From positions 1 to 64,000 of the forward strand of contig QBZE01000001.1 of assembly GCA_003282445.1 (NCBI GenBank): a DNA stretch of 64,000 bases, given 5' to 3'. The translations under genes and the position numbers were made by a program. Under the pieces are notes generated by a model. That model worked only from the letters and a program-made list of their open reading frames with translations, had not been told where the DNA came from and did not search any database. Shown in pieces: positions 8,836 to 18,047 of the stretch (position 1 is the first letter of the stretch; each line of letters starts with the position of its first letter). The DNA comes from OCS155 cluster bacterium AG-333-G23 (GTDB lineage Bacteria; Actinomycetota; Acidimicrobiia; Actinomarinales; Actinomarinaceae).

Positions 8836-9801
8836 ATGAAATATAAGATATTAGTTCTTGCCACCTTGATGACTATGTGTTCAGGCTCTGAGGGGTCAAA
8901 CGCAGAACAAAGAGTGATTTCGCTATCAACAACACACACAGAAGTTATACAGGTTTTAGGAGCCGAAAACCTTTTAGTTGGAGTCGATTCCTTTTCGGAA
9001 ACAGAGCTACCGATTGAAAAAATCGACGCATTTACTGTTACAGCAGAAGATTTGGTTAAATTAAACCCGGATCTTGTTGTAATAGCTTTTGATTTCAATG
9101 GAATTGTTAAAGGATTAGAAAATTTAGAAATGAACTATGCCCTACTTCCTCCTGCTAGAAATTTTGAAGATGTATATTCTCAAATTGAAGAAATTGGACA
9201 ATTAATAGATAAAGAAGACGAATCATTAGACCTAGTTTCCTCAATGAAAAATGATGTTGAGAAGATTATCGAAAACTTTTCAGAAGAAAATATTAGAGTT
9301 TTTCATGAAATTGGTTTTACCTATGGGATATACACTATTAATGAGAACTCTTTTATTGGACAAATTTACAATCTTCTAGGGATTGAAAATGTTGCTAATT
9401 TAAAGGAGGATCCTTTTGGAAGTGGTTATCCTGAGTTTTCTGAAGAAGAAGTTATCAACTCAAATCCAAATTTGATTGTTGTGGGTCACTCTGACTATTT
9501 AAATAAAGATCTTTCAACCAGAGTTGGATGGAAACAAATTGCAGCTGTCCAAACCAGTAACGTCTTCTTTTTAGATGAAAACCTTGCAAATAACTGGGGA
9601 GCAAGTACGGTTGATTTGATAAACACTTTGTCTGAAATTGGAAAATCTCAAGAAGATCCAGGCTTAATTTATATAAACAAATACTCTGAAGAAATACAAA
9701 ATCCTTCAGTGTTTGAAAATAATATACTTTATCTACTACTGTTTATCTTGATAGGTTTATTTCTGTACTCAAGAAGAAACCAACAAAAGGAAGCAGCTTA
9801 A
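8836..9801 (+). CDS. btuF: Cobalamin ABC transporter substrate-binding protein, BtuF-like
   Basis: Periplasmic-binding-type protein (BtuF/FepB fold), predicted to capture cobalamin or a precursor; substrate is inferred from the B12 riboswitch directly upstream. The 321-residue product has an N-terminal hydrophobic signal ending in a loose lipobox (LMTMC, Cys16), the family start RVISLSTTHTEVIQVLGAE, and a second lobe with NPNLIVVGHSDY. Unusually it ends in a membrane helix (about residues 296-312) and a short basic tail. Start chosen at ATG 8836 because upstream codons lie inside the riboswitch. No btuC or btuD gene is adjacent. Confidence 0.75.
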   Translation: MKYKILVLATLMTMCSGSEGSNAEQRVISLSTTHTEVIQVLGAENLLVGVDSFSETELPIEKIDAFTVTAEDLVKLNPDLVVIAFDFNGIVKGLENLEMNYALLPPARNFEDVYSQIEEIGQLIDKEDESLDLVSSMKNDVEKIIENFSEENIRVFHEIGFTYGIYTINENSFIGQIYNLLGIENVANLKEDPFGSGYPEFSEEEVINSNPNLIVVGHSDYLNKDLSTRVGWKQIAAVQTSNVFFLDENLANNWGASTVDLINTLSEIGKSQEDPGLIYINKYSEEIQNPSVFENNILYLLLFILIGLFLYSRRNQQKEAA

Positions 9802-9815
9802 TAACAAGGATAAAA

Positions 9816-10724
9816 ATGAAGGGTTATTCTCAAGATTTATACATACTAGCTTTTGATCATAGAGGCACTATAACCAAGGGACTTCTTGGAGTTGAAGACA
9901 GAGAACCAACTCAAGACGAAGCAAATAAAGTTAGCGAAATGAAAAAAATCATATTTGATGGTTTCCTCAAAGCTAATGAGTATGGAATAACAGGAGGAGA
10001 CCCCGCAATCCTCGTTGATGAAACATTCGGGCTAGAGGTTCAACAAAAAGCAAAAGAAATGAATATTAAATTTGCGGCACCAGTTGAAAAATCAGGACAG
10101 AAAGTTTTTGACTTTGAATATGGTGATCAGTTTGGAGAAAAAATTAATGAGGTAGGCGCTGATTTTGTTAAAATCCTTGTTCGGTGGAACCCCGATGACG
10201 AAGAAGAGATTAGAGAAACTCAAGGAAACAGGATTAAAGAATTATCCGACTGGTTAACTGAAAACGACAAAAAATTTCTTTTAGAGTTTCTTGTACCAGC
10301 TACTGAAGAACAGCTTGCGTCTGTAGAAAATGACCAAGCACGCTACGATTCAGAAATTAGACCAAAACTAGCTGTTAAGGTAGTTGAAGAAATGAGAGAA
10401 AGAGGAGCAGATCCTGATATTTGGAAGATAGAGGGTCTGGACACATCTGAAGACTGTGAAAAAGTAGCACAGGCAATAAGAACCGGAGACAGAGAAGGCG
10501 TTATTGCAGTAGTTCTTGGTAGGGGTGCAAGTGATGAAAAAGTTAATGAGTGGCTAAAAGCCGGGTCTTCAGTTGAAGGATACAAGGGTTTTGCAATTGG
10601 AAGGTCTATATTTTGGGATGCGCTAAAAGGTTTTCACGAGGGTGAAAAATCTAGAGAAGAAGCAGTTGAAGAAATAGCTCAATCTTATCTTGGATTTCTT
10701 TCTGTATACCAAAACGGGGGTTAA
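9816..10724 (+). CDS. DUF2090 / IolC C-terminal-like aldolase
   Basis: A 302-residue TIM-barrel-type protein resembling the DUF2090 domain found at the end of some IolC proteins and in LacD-like class I aldolases. Visible features are LAFDHRGT (residues 11-18), GGDPAILVDE, KILVRWNP, LLEFLVPAT with a Lys/Glu-rich core, WKIEGLD and VVLGRGAS. It likely acts on a phosphorylated sugar acid, but the substrate cannot be told. It sits four bases before a phosphofructokinase gene, so a role in sugar phosphate breakdown fits the context. Confidence 0.6.
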   Translation: MKGYSQDLYILAFDHRGTITKGLLGVEDREPTQDEANKVSEMKKIIFDGFLKANEYGITGGDPAILVDETFGLEVQQKAKEMNIKFAAPVEKSGQKVFDFEYGDQFGEKINEVGADFVKILVRWNPDDEEEIRETQGNRIKELSDWLTENDKKFLLEFLVPATEEQLASVENDQARYDSEIRPKLAVKVVEEMRERGADPDIWKIEGLDTSEDCEKVAQAIRTGDREGVIAVVLGRGASDEKVNEWLKAGSSVEGYKGFAIGRSIFWDALKGFHEGEKSREEAVEEIAQSYLGFLSVYQNGG

Positions 10725-10728
10725 AAAA

Positions 10729-11931
10729 GTGTCAGCAGGCAAAGCTGTTATAGGACAATCTGGTGGTCCCACTGCTGTTATTAACAGATCTTTAGTTGGC
10801 TTTATAAAAGAAGGCCTAAAAGATAATTTTGATGAAATATTAGGGGCAAGACATGGCCTAGAAGGCATGCTGTCTGAAGATTTTGTTGATCTAGCCTCAC
10901 TTTCTGAATCACAACTGTACGGAATAGGAAAAACTCCTGCTGCAGCACTAGGTTCAGTAAGAAAAAAACCAACAGAAGGTGATATTGAAAAACTTATTTC
11001 AATATTTGAAAAACAAAATATAAGAAATTTTTACTACATAGGAGGTAACGATTCAGCAGAAACAGCTCATTTAATTAAAGAAGGAGCAGAGAGTGCAAAT
11101 TACGACATGAAGGCATTCCACATACCAAAAACGGTAGACAACGATTTACTTGAAACAGACCATTGCCCAGGCTATGGTTCTGCTGCAAGATTTGTAGCCC
11201 ATGGTTTTCAAGGAGATGATGCTGACACAAGGAGCTTAAAAGGTATAAAGATAAACATACTAATGGGTAGACATGCTGGATGGCTGACTGCTGCAAGCAC
11301 ATTGGGTAAGTCAACAGAGGAAGATGGACCACACCTAGTTTACGTACCAGAGAAAACATTTAATTTAGAAAGTTTTGTAAAAGAAGTTAAAGAAGTATAT
11401 GAGTCCTTAGGAAGATGCTTAGTAGCTGTTTCAGAGGGAGTACATGATGATAAGGGTGAATATTTTCTTCAGACCTATGCTAATAATGCGGGATCTGGTC
11501 TTGCTGGTAAAAAAGATAGTCACGGAAACATCCAGCTTTCAGGATCAGGAGCTTTAGGAGACACTCTTGCAAACATTATTTCAGAAAATATTGAAAGCGC
11601 AAGAGTAAGGGCTGATACCTTTGGGTATCTTCAAAGATCTTTTTTGGCAGACATCTCGGAAGTTGATGCAGATGAAGCAGAAAGAGTGGGCCAACATGCA
11701 GTTGTTGCTTCAAAGACTGAAAATAGTGGGTCCATCATATTAAAAAGGCAGCTTTCTGATAAATATTATTGTGAAGTGGGTCTTGTTGAGCTTGAAAAGG
11801 TTGCAAAAAATACGAAAGTTATGCCGAAAGATTTTCTTGATGAAAATAAACCATATGTAACAAATGAATTTTTTGAATACGCAATGCCATTAACTGGAGG
11901 TATTGAGCCAAAAACTCAGATATTCGTTTAA
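10729..11931 (+). CDS. 6-phosphofructokinase, pyrophosphate-type motif
   Basis: Phosphorylates fructose 6-phosphate in glycolysis. The 400-residue protein has GQSGGPTAVIN near its start, GGNDS at about 105 in place of the GGDGS of typical ATP-dependent enzymes, PKTVDND at about 132, and MGRHAGW at about 182. The GGND/PKT combination points to the pyrophosphate-dependent type, which is reversible; this is family knowledge, not proof. GTG at 10729 is preferred because it follows a GGGGG ribosome binding site; an ATG at 10690 would overlap the previous gene. Confidence 0.82.
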   Translation: MSAGKAVIGQSGGPTAVINRSLVGFIKEGLKDNFDEILGARHGLEGMLSEDFVDLASLSESQLYGIGKTPAAALGSVRKKPTEGDIEKLISIFEKQNIRNFYYIGGNDSAETAHLIKEGAESANYDMKAFHIPKTVDNDLLETDHCPGYGSAARFVAHGFQGDDADTRSLKGIKINILMGRHAGWLTAASTLGKSTEEDGPHLVYVPEKTFNLESFVKEVKEVYESLGRCLVAVSEGVHDDKGEYFLQTYANNAGSGLAGKKDSHGNIQLSGSGALGDTLANIISENIESARVRADTFGYLQRSFLADISEVDADEAERVGQHAVVASKTENSGSIILKRQLSDKYYCEVGLVELEKVAKNTKVMPKDFLDENKPYVTNEFFEYAMPLTGGIEPKTQIFV

Positions 11932-11933
11932 AA

Positions 11934-12368
11934 ATGTCAAAAATAGAATTAAATAAAGCAGATTTTGAAATTTTCTGGGAGACAAGAGTTAGGTATTATG
12001 AACTTGACCCTCAAGGAATAATGCATAATGCAAATTATCTTGCTTATTATGACCAAGCAGTTGTTGAATATTATAGAGCTCTAGATTTCGATTATGAGAA
12101 AGAATTAGAACAAACAAACAAAGACTGGCACACTGTTCAAGTTATAGTTCAGTACAACAAGCCCCTATATTTTGACGACGAAATAGAAGTTGGTTTAAAA
12201 ATAAAAGAAGTAGGAAACACAAGCATGACATGGACAATGGGTTTGTTTATAAAGAAAACAGGGGAATTAGCGAACGCTTGTGAAGTCGTTCATGTTTACA
12301 CAGATGTAAAAACAGGAAAACCCACAACAATAACAGAAGACCTTAAGAAAAAGCTTGGAATAATTTAA
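11934..12368 (+). CDS. Acyl-CoA thioesterase, 4HBT family
   Basis: Hot-dog fold hydrolase of acyl-CoA thioesters, YbgC/4-hydroxybenzoyl-CoA thioesterase type. The 144-residue protein has the signature YYELDPQGIMHNANYLAYYD (residues 22-41), in which the Asp is the catalytic residue of this group. It begins two bases after the phosphofructokinase stop and precedes the lipoprotein-exporter operon by three bases, so it could belong to either group. The physiological acyl group is not predictable. Confidence 0.8.
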   Translation: MSKIELNKADFEIFWETRVRYYELDPQGIMHNANYLAYYDQAVVEYYRALDFDYEKELEQTNKDWHTVQVIVQYNKPLYFDDEIEVGLKIKEVGNTSMTWTMGLFIKKTGELANACEVVHVYTDVKTGKPTTITEDLKKKLGII

Positions 12369-12371
12369 ATT

Positions 12372-12956
12372 ATGGAAAGAAGGAATTCTTTTCTATTAAT
12401 TGTTTTAGTACTATTCTCTTCTTGCTCTTTTTTTGATAGCCAGAAAGAGGATGGAGTTGTTACTCTCGAAGGCTCAGAAACAACAACCAGTACAAGTAGA
12501 AACTCGGAAGAACTTTCTTGGGTGGATGCAGAACTGCTTCTAGCCCAATGTATTAGAGATAATGAATATGTCCTTGATGATCCTCAAAAACCGGGCGATC
12601 TAAGAAGAATATTGACACCAATATTTATTGAAATGAACCAAGAAGAGAGAGAGGAGCTTAGTTTAGTAATAGAAAAATGTGCCGAAGAAAATGATATCCC
12701 ACTTGATGCAAGAGATGGAGCCACTCCGGAACAGCAGGCAGCAATTCTAGATGCAGAGTTAGAAATAGCACAGTGCTTGAGAGAAAAAGGTTTAGATGTA
12801 CCAGACCCAACAAACGAAAACACTCTAAGAGATATTCTTCCACCTTATGTTTTAACAGGAGTTATATCTGCAAATGATTTAAGAGCCCTAGTAAGAGAAT
12901 GTATAACAGAAAACGGCTACGAAGTTCCAGAAGACCTCAGAGAAGAAAATGATTAG
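12372..12956 (+). CDS. Cysteine-repeat lipoprotein 1
   Basis: Predicted secreted lipoprotein of 194 residues, function unknown. A hydrophobic signal ends at SSC (Cys17), followed by a Ser/Thr-rich linker and two copies of a helical repeat. Each repeat has a lead cysteine in a QC(I/L)R-type motif (AQCIRDNEYV; AQCLREKGLDVPDPT) and a second cysteine about 50-60 residues later (IEKCAEENDIP; VRECITENGYEVP). Such pairs suggest a disulfide-linked helical hairpin. It resembles the genes at 12969 and 16954 flanking the same exporter, so a shared role is likely. Confidence 0.75.
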   Translation: MERRNSFLLIVLVLFSSCSFFDSQKEDGVVTLEGSETTTSTSRNSEELSWVDAELLLAQCIRDNEYVLDDPQKPGDLRRILTPIFIEMNQEEREELSLVIEKCAEENDIPLDARDGATPEQQAAILDAELEIAQCLREKGLDVPDPTNENTLRDILPPYVLTGVISANDLRALVRECITENGYEVPEDLREEND

Positions 12957-12968
12957 AAGATTCTCTAA

Positions 12969-13490
12969 ATGAGAAAGATAATATTTATTTTTATACTTTT
13001 TGTTTCATGTTCCTCAAATAAAGAAATAGGAGTAACAACATTAAGTGATGTAAATAAAGAATCCGAAGGAATTGAAACAATCAGTGAGGAAGATTACCCA
13101 TTGATTCTTACTGAATGCTTAAACACCAAAGGATATGACATTCAAACACCATTTGATATTGAAGATTTAAAATCTATGTTGGCACAAATGACTGGAAATG
13201 AAAAAGGAAAAGATGAAAAAAATGAAATTATGGAGGATGTTGAGACATGCATTACAGAAAATGGATTATGGCCTGATAGAATGTCTATAAACCCTGAAGA
13301 GCAAGCAAAAAGATTTGATGAAAGCTTAGAATTGGCACACTGTTTAAGAGAAAAAGGCTTAGACATAGCAGATCCAACACAAGAAGATCCAAAACTTAAT
13401 CTAAGTGAAGTAGATAAAAATAGAGAAACGATTAAAGAATATTTAGAAGAGTGCGACCTAGAAAGTAAGGCTTTTAAGGAAGGCAAGTAA
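12969..13490 (+). CDS. Cysteine-repeat lipoprotein 2
   Basis: A 173-residue relative of the preceding lipoprotein, function unknown. The signal ends at VSC (Cys14). Two repeats follow: TECLNTKGYD with DVETCITENGLWP, then AHCLREKGLDIADPT with YLEECDLE. It lies 12 bases after lipoprotein 1 and 33 bases before the adaptor gene, in the same direction, so it is probably one operon with the exporter. The first repeat is more diverged than the second. Confidence 0.75.
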   Translation: MRKIIFIFILFVSCSSNKEIGVTTLSDVNKESEGIETISEEDYPLILTECLNTKGYDIQTPFDIEDLKSMLAQMTGNEKGKDEKNEIMEDVETCITENGLWPDRMSINPEEQAKRFDESLELAHCLREKGLDIADPTQEDPKLNLSEVDKNRETIKEYLEECDLESKAFKEGK

Positions 13491-13523
13491 TATAGCCTAT
13501 TAGTAGGACTAAAATTAAAAAAT

Positions 13524-15098
13524 ATGATTTCAAGAAAGAACATAGTTTTAGCGATAGCAGTAGTTCTCGTTGGGTCAGCTTCGTTTTATTTTGGTTCCCA
13601 AAATACGGGATCTTCAACTACTGAAAAAACTCTTGAGTTAACTACTGTAAAAATTTCTAAAGGAGATTTAGCAAAAAAAGAAGAATACAACGGAACCCTT
13701 AGTCAGGTTGACAAAGCAATATTAAATTCTTCAATCACCGGAGTAATAACTTATTTACCTGAAGAAGGAACAGTAATTAACTATGGTCAAGTTCTCTACG
13801 CTGTAGACAATAAACCAGTTATTCTTTTAGAAGGATCTATACCTTTTTATAGAACCCTTGACTTAACTTCTGATGATGGACCAGACATCAAACAAGTTGA
13901 AGAAGCACTAATTTCACTTGGATATGCAGAAGAAGGTTTTATAGCTGATGATAAATTTGATGAAGTTACCTCATCTATGCTAAACAAACTCTATATTGAT
14001 TACAAAATTGAAACTAAATCTGAGATTACTCCTGCTGAACAAGTAACAATCAACGCTAAGAAAGATGCAATAGAAGTCATTGAAGACATAATATCTTCAG
14101 GTGGGACAACTATAACTCAGGTTAATGATAAAAAGAAAAAACTAGATGATGCCAAAGAAAGCGCTACAGAAGAGAGCACAGCATGGAAAGCTGCTGATAC
14201 ATCAATAAAATCTTCAGAAGAGTCCCTAACGTTATTAAGAGACGAAACCAATCCTGAGACTAAGGAAAAGAAAGCAGCAGGAACATTAGACAGTGCAATA
14301 GAAGACCTTGAACAATCTATTGAAAAGCAAAAAAGAATCAAAGACTTAGAAGCAGGAAAAGAATCAGGAATAGATGCAACAGAAGCACTGGCAATAGAAA
14401 CTGCTCAAAAAGCCTACGATGATGCATTAAAAGCTTATAACGAAGGTATTGACCAAGAAGCGGAACTTGCTAAGGCAAAAGAAGAGCTTGAAGATTTAGA
14501 ACTATCAGCAAAATCAGAAACATTTAGTCCAACTAACGCCTACGCATCTAAAACACCAATAATTGTTGGATCTTATATAAACAAGACTGGTGGAGCCGTA
14601 ACAATAAACGGACAGATCTATAATTCCTCTTCTACTGGAATAGAAGTTATATTTTCACTTCCAGCAGCAGATCAGGACACAGTTACATTAGGTGAAGGCG
14701 TTGAAATAGAACTCCCAACAGATGAAAGAACAGAAACAACAATTAAATTTATAGACCAAGTAGTTACAGAGACACAAGCTGGAAGCTTTATTCAGGTTAA
14801 ATTAGAAGTTTTAAATCCTGAAGAAATAGAAGTATATGACCAGGCACCAGTAAAAGTATTTGTAACAACAGAAGTATCTCAAGATGTTCTATATGTACCT
14901 GTAAATGCATTAATTGCTTTAGCCGAAGGTGGCTATGCTGTTGAGATTTACAATGGAGATTCAGAAAGCGATCTCTTTACTGGAGAATCTGGAGTAGATA
15001 CAGCATATGTAGGGGTTGAGATAGGAGTATTTACAGACGGTTTTGTTGAGATAATTGGAAACATTAGTGAAGGACAACTGGTAGTCGTACCGAGATGA
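13524..15098 (+). CDS. Membrane fusion (adaptor) protein of MacAB-like exporter
   Basis: Periplasmic-adaptor-type protein of 524 residues anchored by one N-terminal membrane helix (about 6-24). It begins its extracellular part with a HlyD-like beta domain (KKEEYNGTLSQVD...GVITYLPEEGTVINYGQVLY), then a peptidoglycan-binding-like segment (about 116-160, DIKQVEEALISLGY), a long charged coiled coil (about 170-330) and a beta-barrel C terminus (VPVNALI). Its stop overlaps the ATPase start by four bases (ATGA). In a Gram-positive cell it would span the wall side rather than an outer membrane. Confidence 0.83.
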   Translation: MISRKNIVLAIAVVLVGSASFYFGSQNTGSSTTEKTLELTTVKISKGDLAKKEEYNGTLSQVDKAILNSSITGVITYLPEEGTVINYGQVLYAVDNKPVILLEGSIPFYRTLDLTSDDGPDIKQVEEALISLGYAEEGFIADDKFDEVTSSMLNKLYIDYKIETKSEITPAEQVTINAKKDAIEVIEDIISSGGTTITQVNDKKKKLDDAKESATEESTAWKAADTSIKSSEESLTLLRDETNPETKEKKAAGTLDSAIEDLEQSIEKQKRIKDLEAGKESGIDATEALAIETAQKAYDDALKAYNEGIDQEAELAKAKEELEDLELSAKSETFSPTNAYASKTPIIVGSYINKTGGAVTINGQIYNSSSTGIEVIFSLPAADQDTVTLGEGVEIELPTDERTETTIKFIDQVVTETQAGSFIQVKLEVLNPEEIEVYDQAPVKVFVTTEVSQDVLYVPVNALIALAEGGYAVEIYNGDSESDLFTGESGVDTAYVGVEIGVFTDGFVEIIGNISEGQLVVVPR

Positions 15099-15775
15099 AG
15101 TCAAAAACGAAAACAGTAATATCGTTAAACAATATTTCAAAAATATACGAGGGGCCACCTCCAGTAAAAGCTGTAGATGAGATTTCTCTCGACATAAAAG
15201 AAGGTGACCTAGTCTCAATAGTTGGAGAATCAGGAAGTGGAAAATCAACCTTATTAAACATGATAGGCTTACTAGATTCCACAACAGAAGGACATATCGA
15301 AATAGAAGGTCAAGACACCTCAACTTTGTCAGATGATGAATTATCAAAATTCAGAGGAGAAAAAATTGGATTTATTTTTCAAAGCTTTTTTCTTTTACCC
15401 GGTTTAACAGCACAGGAGAACGTGGCGGAGGGGTTGCTTTATCAAGGAATAAAAAGAGAAGAAAGGTTAGAAAAAGCAGCCAAAGTATTAAAAGAAGTCG
15501 GTTTGGGAGATAGGTTGACTCATTTACCACAGGAATTGTCTGGTGGACAACAACAAAGAGTAGCCATAGCAAGGGCTTTGGTACAAAATCCGGCATTTAT
15601 TCTTGCAGACGAACCAACAGGAAATCTTGACAAAGAATCGGGAGATAACATCTTAAAGATTCTTAAAGATTTGAATAAACAAGGTAAAACAGTAATCATG
15701 ATTACTCATAATCAAAATCATGCAAAAAAGTTTAAGAAAGTAGTCAAGTTAGTTGATGGAAAGATAGTTGCATAG
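15095..15775 (+). CDS. ABC transporter ATPase, MacB/LolD type
   Basis: ATP-hydrolysing subunit of the exporter, 226 residues. It shows Walker [10 protein letters not shown] (about 44-52), the Q-loop [16 protein letters not shown] typical of the LolD/MacB group, signature [15 protein letters not shown], Walker [12 protein letters not shown] and the switch His in MITHN. Translationally coupled to the adaptor gene (ATGA overlap) and followed with no gap by the permease. Confidence 0.93.
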   Translation: MKSKTKTVISLNNISKIYEGPPPVKAVDEISLDIKEGDLVSIVGESGSGKSTLLNMIGLLDSTTEGHIEIEGQDTSTLSDDELSKFRGEKIGFIFQSFFLLPGLTAQENVAEGLLYQGIKREERLEKAAKVLKEVGLGDRLTHLPQELSGGQQQRVAIARALVQNPAFILADEPTGNLDKESGDNILKILKDLNKQGKTVIMITHNQNHAKKFKKVVKLVDGKIVA

Positions 15776-16957
15776 GTGAAGAAAAAACTTAAAATAAGGG
15801 ATTTATTTATGGTTGCTTTTTATGGTGTTAAGGCAAGAAGAGGGAGAGCAGCTTTAACTTCTATAGGGATTGGCATTGGCATAGCAGCAATAGTCGCTGT
15901 TACCGGCATTTCTGCTTCTGGAAGAGCTGATTTATTAGCTACTTTAGAATCATTAGGAACAAATTTAATAAAAGCATCTCCACAAGCTGGCTTCTTTGGA
16001 ACACAAGAAAAACTACCTGAAGGGGTTCTTGGAATGGTTGAAAGAATAGGGCCAGTACAAGAGGTGACATCAACAACACAAACAGATTTGTTGGTTAGAA
16101 GAACAGACTTTATATCTGAGTTTGAAGGAGGAGGTATTTCAACCGTTGTTACAAGTCCAGAATTATTAAATGTTGTAGGAGGAAAGCTTTCTGAAGGGCG
16201 CTTTATAAAAGATGGTCTTAAGGATATTCCTGTAACTGTTTTAGGTAGTGTTACAGCAACTAGGTTAGGAATAACAAATCTCTCAGCACCAACAAAAATC
16301 TTAATTGAAAATGAATGGTTTGGAGTTATTGGAATATTAGAAGAATTAAAAATACACCCAGATCTCGATAGGTCTGTATTTATTGGCTACGGTGTTGCAA
16401 AAACGTTGTTCAACGTTGATGAAGAGCCTACAACAATTTACGTAAGGTCTAACCCTACGTATATAGAAGATGTTGTTGAGGTTTTAGCCCCATCAATGAA
16501 CCCTGAAAACCCTGATCAAGTAAGTGTGTCGAGACCTTCAGATGCTCTTGAAGCACAAGAGGCAGCAGAGGTGGCATTTACAAACTTACTATTAGGTCTT
16601 GGATCTGTTGCACTTCTTGTTGGAGGGGTTGCAATTGCAAATGTAATGGTTATGTCTGTGCTTGAAAGAAGAATGGAGATAGGAGTTAGAAGATCTATTG
16701 GAGCAACTAGAAAAGAAATAAGATACCAATTTCTACTTGAGAGTGTATTGTTATCAGGTGTTGGTGGGCTAGTTGGAGTTCTCTTAGGAGCGGGGATAAC
16801 ACTGGGTTACACTGAGTACTCAAATATTGTGTTTTCCATACCAATGCTTCAAGTTTTAGGAGCAATATTATTAGCTTTATTAATAGGAGCTCTGTCTGGA
16901 GTCTACCCTGCGATCAAAGCATCAAAGATACAACCAGCAGAGGCCGTTAGGAAATGA
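15776..16957 (+). CDS. ABC transporter permease, MacB/FtsX type
   Basis: Four-helix MacB-type permease of 393 residues: one N-terminal helix (about 28-48), a large extracytoplasmic domain (about 50-265), and three C-terminal helices with the FtsX motif NVMVMSVLERRMEIGVRRSIGA at their start. These proteins work by mechanotransmission with the adaptor. GTG start immediately after the ATPase stop; its own stop overlaps the ATG of the third lipoprotein, so all are one coupled operon. The substrate is unknown. Confidence 0.9.
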   Translation: MKKKLKIRDLFMVAFYGVKARRGRAALTSIGIGIGIAAIVAVTGISASGRADLLATLESLGTNLIKASPQAGFFGTQEKLPEGVLGMVERIGPVQEVTSTTQTDLLVRRTDFISEFEGGGISTVVTSPELLNVVGGKLSEGRFIKDGLKDIPVTVLGSVTATRLGITNLSAPTKILIENEWFGVIGILEELKIHPDLDRSVFIGYGVAKTLFNVDEEPTTIYVRSNPTYIEDVVEVLAPSMNPENPDQVSVSRPSDALEAQEAAEVAFTNLLLGLGSVALLVGGVAIANVMVMSVLERRMEIGVRRSIGATRKEIRYQFLLESVLLSGVGGLVGVLLGAGITLGYTEYSNIVFSIPMLQVLGAILLALLIGALSGVYPAIKASKIQPAEAVRK

Positions 16958-17475
16958 AAAGAATAATTTTTTTATTGTTTATTAGTTTTTGCACGATAGG
17001 AGGAGAAGAAAGCCAAGGTGTTGCAACAATTGAGTCAACAACACAAGTGAAAGCTGTTGAGGAAGAAATTACATTTGAAGAAGGTATCCTTGAATTTTCT
17101 CAATGCATGAGAGAAGAGGGAATAGATTTTCCAGACCCTACTTTTGATATAGACGGAAACCCAGAGTTTAATGAATTAAATATTGAGAACGAAGAAGCAT
17201 TCGAAGAAGCTTTTACTAACTGTGAAGACATTTTAAGAAGAGCACTGCCTGAACAATTTGATCTAGACCCTGAAGTAGAAGCAGCTTTAATTGACGCATC
17301 TCTTGAATTTTCTCAATGCATGAGAGAAGAGGGAATAGATTTTCCAGATCCTACACCTGGCGAATTTGGATTTTTTGCTTTTAGAGATGCTGATGTAGAT
17401 TGGTCATCAGAACAAGTTCAAGAAGCATTTGAAGTATGTCAGCCAGAAAATCCTCTTGAAAACTTAGATGATTAA
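16954..17475 (+). CDS. Cysteine-repeat lipoprotein 3
   Basis: A 173-residue predicted lipoprotein, function unknown, coupled to the permease by an ATGA overlap. The signal ends at SFC (Cys12). Two repeats contain an identical 15-residue stretch, LEFSQCMREEGIDFP, each followed by a second cysteine (FTNCED; FEVCQPEN). The acidic character and Asp/Pro after the motif match the other two lipoproteins of this operon. The perfect repeat at DNA level points to recent duplication or gene conversion. Confidence 0.78.
   Translation: MKRIIFLLFISFCTIGGEESQGVATIESTTQVKAVEEEITFEEGILEFSQCMREEGIDFPDPTFDIDGNPEFNELNIENEEAFEEAFTNCEDILRRALPEQFDLDPEVEAALIDASLEFSQCMREEGIDFPDPTPGEFGFFAFRDADVDWSSEQVQEAFEVCQPENPLENLDD
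17089..17348 (+). repeat. Perfect 47-bp direct repeat in lipoprotein 3
   Basis: Bases 17089-17135 and 17302-17348 are identical over 47 bases and lie 213 bp (71 codons) apart in the same frame. They encode the LEFSQCMREEGIDFP segment of each repeat. The bases between and around are diverged. Confidence 0.9.
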
Positions 17476-17514
17476 ATTGAGAAAATGTCTTACTTACCTG
17501 TTTTAATTTAAAGT

Positions 17515-18015
17515 ATGGACAAAACAGAATTAGAAGGCTTAAAAGATGAAGAATTATTTGAGTTACAAAATTCAATTTCAGAAGTAATAAAACAACGAAA
17601 TCTCGAAAAAGGGGATGTGGATGAAATTATTGATTCAGCTTTTAACGTCGGATTCCCAAAAATTGACGCTGTGGGCTTAAATCCATGGGTGGAAGGGTCT
17701 CTTATAGTTTGCCCAGGAGCAAGAATTGATAAATCTCAAACAAGACATATTTGTAAATTTGTTGTTGCTGACGACGATTGGTCATGGGAATCTCAACATA
17801 TGATTAGTGATGTTATAAGAAGGGATCAGTCATCTAAGCATTTTAAACAACATTCAATAACGTTAATTTCTCCATTTGAAGGAATGGTTTTACAGGTTAT
17901 TTCTCAAAAGTCTCAACAGGGAAAACACTTAGTTGACGGTATTGAATCGTTTATATTTAAAAATGGAAAACTAGAAAAAACAATGACAAAATCATCAAGA
18001 TCTAGAGACCACTAA
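17515..18015 (+). CDS. Hypothetical protein
   Basis: A 166-residue soluble protein I do not recognise. It begins with a short helical segment LKDEELFELQNSISEVIKQR (residues 9-28) that is similar to the start of the small protein at 39519. The remainder includes GFPKIDAVGLNPWVEGSLIVCPGARI and FVVADDDWSWESQHMI, suggesting a compact alpha/beta domain with several Trp residues; the C terminus is basic. No membrane helix or signal is visible. It lies between the exporter operon and ndh on the same strand. Confidence 0.6.
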   Translation: MDKTELEGLKDEELFELQNSISEVIKQRNLEKGDVDEIIDSAFNVGFPKIDAVGLNPWVEGSLIVCPGARIDKSQTRHICKFVVADDDWSWESQHMISDVIRRDQSSKHFKQHSITLISPFEGMVLQVISQKSQQGKHLVDGIESFIFKNGKLEKTMTKSSRSRDH

Positions 18016-18047
18016 AGATTATTTTTTCAAGATTATAATTTAATTAA

